DNA from: an uncultured Butyricicoccus sp.
GTDB lineage: Bacteria; Bacillota; Clostridia; Oscillospirales; Butyricicoccaceae
Direction: 5' to 3'
DNA length: 5,874 nt
Assembly (NCBI GenBank): GCA_900557315.1
Contig: USSI01000104.1
Span: 1 to 5,874 of the forward strand
Position 1 is the first letter of the stretch. The number at the start of each line of letters is the position of its first letter. Positions 1 through 5,074 of this stretch are shown here, one piece after another. The position numbers were made by a program, and so were the translations under genes. Below the pieces are notes generated by a model. The model saw only the letters and a list, made by a program, of their open reading frames with translations. It ran no database searches and was not told the DNA's origin.

Positions 1-1842
1 TGCGGGGCGCGCCGCCTTTTTCGCGGGCGCGGGCGGCTTTTCGCCGCGGTTCGGGCGGATCAGGCATTCCTTTCCGAAGCCGATCAGATCATCGCGGCCG
101 GCCTTTTTGAGCGCCGCGAGCACGATCGGGCGCTTGTCCGGCCTGCGCCATTGCAGCAGCGCGCGCTGCATGGCCTTTTCCTCGGGCGTTTTGGCCACAT
201 AGACCGGCTTCATCGTGCGCGGGTCGATCCCGGTGTAATACATCGCGGTCGAGAGCGTGCCCGGGGTGGGGTAGAAGTCCTGCACCTGCTCGGGCATGTA
301 GCCGACCTTGTTCAGGTACTCGGCAAGCATAATCGCATCGTCCAGCGTCGCACCCGGATGGGAGGACATCAGGTAGGGCACAAGGTACTGCCTGCGGCCC
401 AGCTTCTGGTTGATGCGGGCATACCGCTCGCGGAACTGCTCATATACAGAGAATGATGGCTTGCCCATATAATACAGAGCGTTATCGCTCATGTGCTCGG
501 GCGCGACCTTGAGCTGGCCCGAGATATGGTGCTCGACCAGCTCGCGGAAGAACGCATCGTTGCGGTCGGCCATCATGTAGTCGTAGCGCAGGCCCGAGCG
601 TACGAACACCTTTTTGACGCCCTCGATCTGCCGCAGTTCGCGCAGCAGGTTGAGGTAATCCGTGTGGTCGGCCTCGAGGTTTTTGCACGCAGAGGGGAAC
701 AGGCAGCGCTTGTTTTTGCACAGGCCGTGCTCCTCCTGCTGCTTGCAGGAGGGGAAGCGGAAGTTTGCGGTCGGGCCGCCGACGTCGTGGATATAGCCCT
801 TGAATCCGGGCATCTGCGCGATCTGTTTCGCCTCCGCGATCACGCTTTCGTGGCTGCGCGTCTGGATATACCGCCCCTGATGGAAGGCGAGCGCGCAAAA
901 GTTGCACGCGCCGAAGCAGCCGCGGTTGTGGATGATCGAAAACTGTACCTCCTGGATGGCGGGCACGCCGCCCAGCGCCTCATAGGACGGGTGGTAGGTG
1001 CGCATATAGGGCAGGGCGTAGACGTGGTCCATCTCTGCGGTGGTCAAGGGCTTCGACGGTGGGTTTTGGATCAGCACGCGCTTGCCGTGGCGCTGTAAGA
1101 GCGCCTTGCCGCGCACATGGTCCTGCTCGTCGTACTGCGTTTTGACCGAGCGGGCGTAATCGGCCTTATCGGCGCAGACCGCTTCATAGGACGGGCACTC
1201 GACCGCATCGAACGCCAGCCCGTCCGTGCCGTGCGCCATGTATGCCGTGCCGCGCACGCCCACGCACGCGTCTGCGCCCTTTTTGCCGTGCTTCAAGTTG
1301 TTCGCCAGCTCGAGCACCGAACGCTCGCTCATGCCGTACATCAGCCCGTCCGCGCCGGTGGACTCCAGGATGGAGGGCATGACGCGGTCGGCCCAGTAGT
1401 CGTAATGCGCAAAGCGGCGCAGGCTGGCCTCAATGCCGCCGAGATAGATCGGCACATCCGGGAACGCGCGCCGCGCGAGCATGGAGTAGACCGTTACCGC
1501 GCGGTCAGGGCGCTTGCCCGCCTTGCCGCCGGGGGTATAGGCGTCGTCCGAGCGGCGTTTTTTCGCGGCCGTGTAGTGCGCGACCATGGAGTCGATGTTG
1601 CCGCCGTTGATGAGCACTGCATAACGCGGACGGCCCATCTCGATAAAGTCGCGTTCATCGTGGAAATCCGGCTGGCTGAGGATTGCGACCTTGTAGCCCG
1701 CGTCCTCCAGAACACGCGAGATGATCGCCGTGCCGAACGAGGGGTGATCGACATAGGCGTCGCCGGTGACGAGCAGGAAATCGCAGTAGTACCAGCCGCG
1801 ATCATGCATATCCTGTTTGGAAATCGGGAGAAAACCGTTCAT
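1..1842 (-). CDS. ygiQ: YgiQ family radical SAM protein (UPF0313), C-terminus beyond the window edge
   Basis: An uninterrupted minus-strand frame of 614 codons runs from the ATG at 1842-1840 to base 1 without a stop, so only the extreme C-terminus is missing. The radical SAM signature is Cys309-X3-Cys313-X2-Cys316 ([10 protein letters not shown]), which should bind the [4Fe-4S] cluster that cleaves S-adenosylmethionine. Residues 355-361 (GGPTANF) resemble the SAM-binding glycine motif. Other family hallmarks are NGGNIDSM near the N-terminus, VAPEHMS at 446-452 and DFYPTPGT at 522-529. The expected order is a YgiQ N-terminal domain (about 1-300), the radical SAM barrel (about 300-510) and a DUF3362-like C-terminus that ends in a Lys/Pro/Ala-rich tail. 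The substrate is unknown for the family. The start is supported by AAAGGGG at 1853-1847, four bases upstream of the ATG. The protein is probably cytosolic: I see no signal peptide or membrane segment. Family assignment is firm; cellular function is not. Confidence 0.95.
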   Translation of the reverse strand, partial: MNGFLPISKQDMHDRGWYYCDFLLVTGDAYVDHPSFGTAIISRVLEDAGYKVAILSQPDFHDERDFIEMGRPRYAVLINGGNIDSMVAHYTAAKKRRSDDAYTPGGKAGKRPDRAVTVYSMLARRAFPDVPIYLGGIEASLRRFAHYDYWADRVMPSILESTGADGLMYGMSERSVLELANNLKHGKKGADACVGVRGTAYMAHGTDGLAFDAVECPSYEAVCADKADYARSVKTQYDEQDHVRGKALLQRHGKRVLIQNPPSKPLTTAEMDHVYALPYMRTYHPSYEALGGVPAIQEVQFSIIHNRGCFGACNFCALAFHQGRYIQTRSHESVIAEAKQIAQMPGFKGYIHDVGGPTANFRFPSCKQQEEHGLCKNKRCLFPSACKNLEADHTDYLNLLRELRQIEGVKKVFVRSGLRYDYMMADRNDAFFRELVEHHISGQLKVAPEHMSDNALYYMGKPSFSVYEQFRERYARINQKLGRRQYLVPYLMSSHPGATLDDAIMLAEYLNKVGYMPEQVQDFYPTPGTLSTAMYYTGIDPRTMKPVYVAKTPEEKAMQRALLQWRRPDKRPIVLAALKKAGRDDLIGFGKECLIRPNRGEKPPAPAKKAARPA

Positions 1843-1856
1843 AAATCCCCTTTCGC

Positions 1857-1885
1857 TTTACAAAGCAGGTCGGTTTTGTTATTAT
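1857..1885 (+). promoter_or_regulatory. Promoter of the small hydrophobic peptide gene
   Basis: TTTACA at 1857-1862 (five of six to the -35 consensus), a 17-base spacer, and an extended -10 TGT-TATTAT at 1877-1885 (hexamer five of six, with the TGn extension). Transcription would start near 1892, exactly where the 5' repeat begins, leaving a leader of about 60 bases before the peptide start. The -35 lies just upstream of the ygiQ ribosome binding site on the other strand. Confidence 0.72.
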
Positions 1886-1886
1886 A
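1881..1886 (-). promoter_or_regulatory. Possible ygiQ -10 element
   Basis: The minus strand reads TATAAT here, a perfect -10 hexamer, which would give ygiQ a leader of about 32 bases. No good -35 hexamer lies 16 to 18 bases upstream (the sequences there are CGAATG-like). The call therefore rests on the -10 alone. It overlaps the plus-strand toxin -10 almost base for base, so it could be a by-product of that AT-rich element. Confidence 0.4.
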
Positions 1887-1892
1887 CAAGCA

Positions 1893-1923
1893 AGGCACTG
1901 TCGCATTCGGCAGGCGGTTGACC
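1893..1923 (+). repeat. 5'-end repeat, copy 1 (toxin mRNA leader)
   Basis: AGGCACTG (1893-1900) and CGGTTGACC (1915-1923) are found again on the minus strand at 2098-2091 and 2082-2074, in the same order, so the DNA copies are inverted around the peptide gene. The middles differ in length (14 against 8 bases). In addition CTGTCG (1898-1903) and TCGGCAG (1907-1913) recur in direct orientation within CTGTCGGCAG at 2084-2093, so parts of the two convergent RNAs are also complementary. Within the mRNA, CTGTCG can pair with CGGCAG (1908-1913) around a CATT loop, and GCGG (1914-1917) with CCGC (1922-1925) around TTGA. Confidence 0.7.
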
Positions 1924-1945
1924 GCACTCCATCGAAGGGAGTGTG
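1923..1945 (+). promoter_or_regulatory. Hairpin sequestering the toxin ribosome binding site
   Basis: CGCACTCC (1923-1930) pairs with GGAGTGTG (1938-1945) in an 8-base-pair stem containing one G-U pair, with a 7-base loop. The Shine-Dalgarno sequence AAGGGAG (1935-1941) lies in the loop and 3' arm, and the stem ends one base before the first in-frame ATG at 1946. This would hold translation down until the leader is refolded or processed, as in known type I toxin mRNAs. It competes with the small GCGG/CCGC hairpin at 1914-1925. Confidence 0.65.
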
Positions 1946-1951
1946 ATGTTT

Positions 1952-2020
1952 ATGGAACAGATTTTGCAGATTGTTTTATTACTTATTCTGCTGGAAATCA
2001 TAAAAACCATAAAAAAATAA
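1952..2020 (+). CDS. Small hydrophobic peptide, candidate type I toxin
   Basis: The 22-residue product starts MEQILQ, has an unbroken hydrophobic core (IVLLLILLEII, about residues 7-17) and ends in a basic tail (KTIKK). That is the layout of membrane-acting type I toxins. I do not recognise a named family, and it is not a close match to Fst, TxpA or BsrG from memory. The frame is about 25% G+C, against visibly GC-rich neighbours. It has a promoter at 1857-1885, a Shine-Dalgarno sequence (AAGGGAG, 1935-1941) and a terminator whose stem begins within its last codons. The start is uncertain: ATG 1952 has 10-base spacing, while the in-frame ATG 1946 (24 residues, MFMEQ...) has only 4. Its position in a 304-base gap, opposite a convergent small-RNA promoter and sharing that RNA's terminator, is the main reason to believe it. 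Membrane insertion and toxicity are inferred. Confidence 0.75.
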   Translation: MEQILQIVLLLILLEIIKTIKK

Positions 2021-2053
2021 CCGCCCTCCGACCAAAGATTGCGGTTATTTTTT
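2012..2053. terminator. Shared bidirectional intrinsic terminator
   Basis: TAACCGC (2018-2024) pairs with GCGGTTA (2041-2047) around a 16-base loop. The flanking A run (2012-2017) and T run (2048-2053) extend the stem to 13 base pairs and supply the uridine tract in both directions: TTATTTTTTG reading plus and TTATTTTTTA reading minus. It ends both the toxin mRNA and the antisense RNA, so their 3' ends are complementary. The peptide's stop codon lies inside the 5' arm. Confidence 0.88.
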
Positions 2054-2073
2054 GTGAAATAAAACGTAGCTGA

Positions 2074-2098
2074 GGTCAACCGTCTGTCGGCAGTGCCT
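2074..2098 (-). repeat. 5'-end repeat, copy 2 (antisense RNA 5' part)
   Basis: On the minus strand this reads AGGCACTG (2098-2091), CCGACAGA, CGGTTGACC (2082-2074), matching the toxin leader copy at 1893-1923 in both conserved blocks. It starts about five bases after the predicted small-RNA start, much as the other copy starts at the toxin mRNA start. Confidence 0.7.
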
Positions 2099-2109
2099 CT
2101 TCTACTTTC

Positions 2110-2137
2110 ATTATAACGGATCTGCACCGTTTGTCAA
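2110..2137 (-). promoter_or_regulatory. Consensus sigma-A promoter of the antisense RNA
   Basis: The minus strand carries a perfect -35 TTGACA (2137-2132) and a perfect -10 TATAAT (2115-2110), separated by 16 bases. It is the strongest promoter match in the window, as expected for an abundant, unstable antitoxin RNA. Its -35 begins only nine bases after the ireB stop codon and no terminator lies between, so it does not belong to ireB. The next thing downstream on this strand is the shared terminator. Confidence 0.9.
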
Positions 2138-2146
2138 GCCCATGCC

Positions 2147-2392
2147 TCAGTTATCGAGGTAGAACTGCACCAGCTCCTGCATCAGCTCGTCGCGGTCGAT
2201 CTTGCAGATCAGGCTGCGCGCGTTGTTGTGGTTGGTGATGTACGTCGGGTCCTCGGAGAGGAGATAGCCTACGATCTGATTGATCGGGTTATACCCTTTC
2301 TCCTTAAGCGCGTCATATACTGCGGTCAGCGTGCGCTTCATTTCCTTGTTGGACTCGTCTACAAGGCTGAATTTTCTTGTGCCGTCGAGCAT
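2147..2392 (-). CDS. ireB: IreB family regulatory phosphoprotein (UPF0297)
   Basis: The 81-residue product contains the family core [18 protein letters not shown] followed by [10 protein letters not shown], then an acidic C-terminal helix ([15 protein letters not shown]). IreB of Enterococcus faecalis is a small dimeric cytosolic protein phosphorylated by the PASTA-domain kinase IreK and reversed by IreP; it affects cephalosporin resistance. The B. subtilis member is YrzL. In E. faecalis the phosphorylated threonines lie at the N-terminus; here Thr5 (MLDGTRKF) is the only threonine in that stretch. The start at 2392 is chosen over an in-frame ATG at 2443 because AAAGGAG sits six bases upstream of it and the protein then begins where the family does. 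The gene stands alone: ruvX and a YrzB-like gene, its usual partners, are not next to it here. It is separated from pheT by a terminator. Family assignment is firm; the kinase link is by homology. Confidence 0.93.
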   Translation of the reverse strand: MLDGTRKFSLVDESNKEMKRTLTAVYDALKEKGYNPINQIVGYLLSEDPTYITNHNNARSLICKIDRDELMQELVQFYLDN

Positions 2393-2414
2393 GTCTGTCT
2401 CCTTTCCGATCCTA

Positions 2415-2456
2415 CCGGGTTGGTTTTTTGCTATAAACAGCATAATACAAACCCGG
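2415..2456. repeat. Nested inverted repeat upstream of ireB
   Basis: CCGGGTT (2415-2421) is matched by AACCCGG (2450-2456), and inside them TGCT (2429-2432) is matched by AGCA (2439-2442) around a 6-base centre. A possible ireB -10, TATTAT at 2447-2442 on the minus strand, lies within it, with no convincing -35. It could be an operator or a leader structure. I cannot tell which. Confidence 0.4.
2442..2447 (-). promoter_or_regulatory. Possible ireB -10 element
   Basis: The minus strand reads TATTAT (five of six) about 50 bases upstream of the ireB start. No clear -35 stands at 16 to 18 bases. An alternative pair is TTGCCG, an 18-base gap, and TATAGC. A promoter is expected here because the pheT terminator lies upstream and ireB follows in isolation, but the exact site is uncertain. 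Confidence 0.35.
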
Positions 2457-2488
2457 CAAAAAGTAAAGCCTTATCCGATGAAAAACGG

Positions 2489-2504
2489 GGCAAAATCTTT
2501 TGCC
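2489..2504. repeat. Perfect 16-base palindrome GGCAAAATCTTTTGCC with 2-base centre
   Basis: GGCAAAA (2489-2495) and TTTTGCC (2498-2504) are exact inverted repeats around TC. It lies between the pheT terminator and the likely ireB promoter, about 100 bases upstream of ireB. Two-fold symmetry of this size suits a dimeric regulator. As RNA on the minus strand it would form a short hairpin followed by CCGTTTTTC, so a weak second terminator is the alternative. Confidence 0.45.
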
Positions 2505-2577
2505 AGAGCTGGAAAGAGTGTACCCGATTGGCAGGCGGACGGGAATTTGCCGCTGATATCGCCGCGCCGCATACAAG

Positions 2578-2604
2578 AAGGGGGACCCGGCGGGGGTCCC
2601 CCTT
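2578..2604 (-). terminator. Intrinsic terminator after pheT
   Basis: GGGGGACCC (2580-2588) pairs with GGGTCCCCC (2594-2602) around a 5-base loop, extended by two A-T pairs on the outside. It starts about 43 bases past the pheT stop. Reading minus, the tail is TTCTTGT, only moderately T-rich; reading plus, the tail is TTTTTCC, so it could work in both directions. The 9-base GC-rich stem makes it a strong candidate for the end of the pheST operon. Confidence 0.8.
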
Positions 2605-2647
2605 TTTCCTTCAGCAGCGGATGCTGCGTGTATGCAGTGAAGCGGAC

Positions 2648-5056
2648 TTAGCTGCGCAGTGCTGCGCCGAAGTCCTTCTCAAGCGCCGCCAGCGCGTTCT
2701 TCATCGCCTTGTCGCATTCCTCATCGGTCAGCGTGCGGTCGGGCGCGCGCATGGAAAGCGAGTATGCGACCGACTTCTTGCCCTCCGGGATGCCCTTGCC
2801 CTTGTACACGTCGAACAGCTTGACCGACTCCAGGATTGCGCCCGCCGCCTTTTCAATGGCAGCCTGCATGGAGGCCGCCGGGACGGCGTTGTCCACCAGC
2901 ACCGCGATATCGCGGGTCGAAGCCGGGAACTTGGGCAGCGGATGGTACAGCTTGACCGGGTCAATGGCCGCGAACAGCGCATCCATGCGCAGTTCAGCCG
3001 CCAGAACCTCGCCGGACAGGCCGTAGCGGCCTGCAACCGTCGGATGGATGGTGCCGAATACGCCGGCCTGCTCGCCGCCGATCAGCACGTTTGCGCAGCG
3101 GCCCGGGTGGTAGGACGGGTTTTCCTTTTCCGGCACGAACTGCACGTCTTTGATGTTCAGCTCGCGGCAGATTGCTTCGACCACGCCCTTGAACTGGAAG
3201 AAGGACAGGCGGCCGTACGAGCCGAGCGTGAGCACCTTTTCCTCGTGCGGGAGCACATCCGGGTCAGCCTTGCCGTCCTTGACAGACGGGGTGTAGACCG
3301 TACCCAGCTCATAGAGCGAAGCGGTCGGGTTGCGGTGCGCATGGTTGTGCGCGAGCGATTCCAGCATGGAAGGCAGTACAGTTGTGCGCATGATGCTGAA
3401 ATCCTCGCCCAGCGGGTTCAGGATGGTGGTGGAGATGCGGCGCGGGTCGTCTTCGGACCAGCCGATCATGTCGTAGAACTTGGGGGAGATGAACGAGTGG
3501 CTCATCGCCTCGTCAAAGCCCGCCTCGCGGCAGACCAGGGACGCGGCGCGCTCGGCCTGCTGCTTGGGCGTATACTCGCCCTGTACCATTTCGCCCGCAT
3601 ACAGCGTGGTCGGGATTTTGTCATAGCCGTACATGCGCGCAACTTCCTCTGCCAGATCGCACATGCGCGCGATATCCGTGCGGAAGCTCGGCACGATGAC
3701 CTCGCCGTTCTCGACCGTGAAGCCCAGCTTCTCGAGGTAAGCCTGCTGCTCCGCGTCGGACAGCGACAGGCCGAGCAGGCCGTTCATCTTGTCCGGCTCG
3801 AAGGGCAGGCGCTTGGGGGTGGGGTCGGAGTTGTCCACGTCGATGATGCCGTCGATGACCTCGCCTGCGCCGAGCTGTTCGACCAGCTCACAGGCGCGGT
3901 TGACCGCGTCGAGCGTCATGCGCGGGTCAAGGCCCTTCTCAAAGCGGCCGGACGCCTCGGTGCGCATGCCGAGCGCCTTGGCGGTCACGCGGACGGTCGC
4001 GCCGTGGAAGCAGGCGGACTCGAACACGACGGTCCTGGTGTCGTCCTCGATTTCGGAGTTCGCGCCGCCCATGACGCCTGCGACCGCAACCGGCTTGTCG
4101 TTGTCGCAGATGGCGAGCATCTTGTCGGTCAGGTCGTGGTCCACGCCGTCCAGCGTCTGGATGGCCTCGCCGTCCCGCGCGCGGCGCACGACGATCTTGC
4201 CGTCCGACAGGCAGGAGTAATCGAACGCGTGCATGGGCTGGCCGTACTCGAGCATGACATAGTTGGTGATATCGACGATGTTGTTGATCGGGCGCACGCC
4301 GGAGGCATGCAGGCGCTCGCGCATCCACGCGGGCGACGGCTCGATCTTGATGTTGCGCACCAGGCGCGCGGTGTAGCGCGGGCACAGGTCGGGGTCCTTG
4401 ACCTCGACCGACATATATTTGTTGATGTCGTCGCCCACGCCCTTGACAACCGGGGCATTCACATGGAACGGGCGGTCAAAGGTCGCGGCGGTTTCGCGCG
4501 CAAGGCCGATGACGCTCAGGCAGTCCGGGCGGTTGGAAGTGATCTCGAAGTCCGCGACATAGTCGTCCAGACCGAGCACCTTTTTGATGTCCTCGCCGAC
4601 CGGGGTGCCTTCGGGCAGGAACAGGATGCCGTTCTCGCACGCATAGGGGACGCAGCCGTGCGTCAGGCCCAGCTCCTGGAACGAGCACATCATGCCGTTC
4701 GAGACCTCGCCGCGCAGCTTGCCCTTGGTGATCTTGACCCCGCCGGGCAGGGTGGATTTGTGCAGCGCGACCGGGCAGATTTCGCCGACCGATTCGGGCG
4801 TCACATTGGGCGCGCCGGTGACGATCTGGACGGGTTCTTCCTTGCCCACATCGAGCTGGCAGATTTTGAGATGGTCGGAGTCCGGATGATCGACGACGGA
4901 CAGGACCTTGCCGGTCACGACGTTTTCGATCTCCGCGCCGAGGTAGTAGACCTCCTCGACCTTGGAGCCGGACATGGTAAGCTTGGCGTCATACTCTTTG
5001 GGCGTGACGCCGGAAATATCGGTATAATCCGAAAGCCAGGAAAGCGGTAATTTCAT
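2648..5056 (-). CDS. pheT: Phenylalanyl-tRNA synthetase beta subunit
   Basis: The 802-residue product is full length for bacterial PheT. With PheS it forms the cytosolic alpha2-beta2 enzyme that charges tRNA-Phe. Domains in order: an N-terminal segment (MKLPLSWLSDY); a tRNA-binding OB-fold at about 40-155; a B3/B4 domain at about 210-385, preceded by SNRPDCLS (174-181), and with GVRPINNIVDITNYV then GQPMHAFD (to 279), the region associated with editing of Tyr-tRNA-Phe; a B5 domain at about 405-482 with EEVARMYGYDKIP; a catalytic-like core at about 490-700; and an anticodon-binding FDX-ACB domain at about 708-801 (FPASTRDIAVLVD, then KLFDVYKGKGIPEGKKS). The start is supported by GAGGAG at 5072-5067, ten bases upstream. 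It follows pheS by 18 bases and is presumably co-transcribed with it. Nothing looks broken. The long open frame on the opposite strand is a codon-bias artefact. Confidence 0.99.
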   Translation of the reverse strand: MKLPLSWLSDYTDISGVTPKEYDAKLTMSGSKVEEVYYLGAEIENVVTGKVLSVVDHPDSDHLKICQLDVGKEEPVQIVTGAPNVTPESVGEICPVALHKSTLPGGVKITKGKLRGEVSNGMMCSFQELGLTHGCVPYACENGILFLPEGTPVGEDIKKVLGLDDYVADFEITSNRPDCLSVIGLARETAATFDRPFHVNAPVVKGVGDDINKYMSVEVKDPDLCPRYTARLVRNIKIEPSPAWMRERLHASGVRPINNIVDITNYVMLEYGQPMHAFDYSCLSDGKIVVRRARDGEAIQTLDGVDHDLTDKMLAICDNDKPVAVAGVMGGANSEIEDDTRTVVFESACFHGATVRVTAKALGMRTEASGRFEKGLDPRMTLDAVNRACELVEQLGAGEVIDGIIDVDNSDPTPKRLPFEPDKMNGLLGLSLSDAEQQAYLEKLGFTVENGEVIVPSFRTDIARMCDLAEEVARMYGYDKIPTTLYAGEMVQGEYTPKQQAERAASLVCREAGFDEAMSHSFISPKFYDMIGWSEDDPRRISTTILNPLGEDFSIMRTTVLPSMLESLAHNHAHRNPTASLYELGTVYTPSVKDGKADPDVLPHEEKVLTLGSYGRLSFFQFKGVVEAICRELNIKDVQFVPEKENPSYHPGRCANVLIGGEQAGVFGTIHPTVAGRYGLSGEVLAAELRMDALFAAIDPVKLYHPLPKFPASTRDIAVLVDNAVPAASMQAAIEKAAGAILESVKLFDVYKGKGIPEGKKSVAYSLSMRAPDRTLTDEECDKAMKNALAALEKDFGAALRS

Positions 5057-5065
5057 TTTACAAAA

Positions 5066-5073
5066 TCTCCTCT
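5066..5073 (-). promoter_or_regulatory. pheT ribosome binding site between pheS and pheT
   Basis: The minus strand reads AGAGGAGA, with ten A/T-rich bases before the pheT ATG. It lies just after the pheS stop codon (5077-5075), so the two genes are spaced for coupled translation without overlapping. Confidence 0.8.
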
Positions 5074-5074
5074 C

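Larger units (their letters stand above)
2010..2103 (-). ncRNA. Candidate antisense antitoxin RNA, about 90 nt
   Basis: A consensus minus-strand promoter at 2137-2110 should start transcription near 2103, and the RNA should stop at the bidirectional terminator around 2012. It would overlap the toxin mRNA over roughly 42 bases of 3' end (2012-2053) with perfect complementarity. A second contact is possible near its 5' end: CUGCCGA (2093-2087) is complementary to UCGGCAG at 1907-1913 in the toxin leader. GAGG and CCUC can close a 5' stem around CCG-ACAGA-CGG. The terminator loop as read in this RNA contains UUGG, which fits the YUNR U-turn pattern that speeds loop pairing in other antisense RNAs. 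The frame of 81 codons on this strand looks spurious. Both ends are predicted, not mapped. Confidence 0.68.

Noticed and set aside
1117..2073. A 318-codon plus-strand frame opposite ygiQ, and other plus-strand frames at 151-456 and 493-1098
   Set aside because: They are antisense shadows of the YgiQ gene, whose family motifs are clear. The peptide at 1952-2020 is in a different frame.
1893..2098. The inverted repeats as ends of a small mobile element
   Set aside because: There is no transposase, no target-site duplication was seen, the arms differ in length, and both fall at predicted transcript 5' ends. A shared RNA function explains them better, though a genome-wide copy count would settle it.
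1882..2127. An 81-codon minus-strand frame across the antisense RNA region
   Set aside because: Its start overlaps the -10 region of the small-RNA promoter, it runs through the bidirectional terminator, and it has no credible ribosome binding site or family resemblance. Gene callers may report it as hypothetical.
2393..2443. A longer ireB with 17 extra N-terminal residues from the ATG at 2443
   Set aside because: The strong AAAGGAG site is placed for the ATG at 2392, family members begin there, and the longer start overlaps a possible promoter -10.
2612..2626. Small hairpin CAGCA/TGCTG just after pheT
   Set aside because: It has only 5 base pairs and no T tract. The strong hairpin at 2578-2604 accounts for termination.
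2228..5050. A 940-codon open frame on the plus strand opposite pheT and ireB
   Set aside because: It mirrors pheT, whose protein is unmistakable. GC-rich codon use removes stops from the antisense frame. The translation is rich in Arg, Val, Ala and His with no recognisable domain, and it runs through the pheT terminator and ireB.
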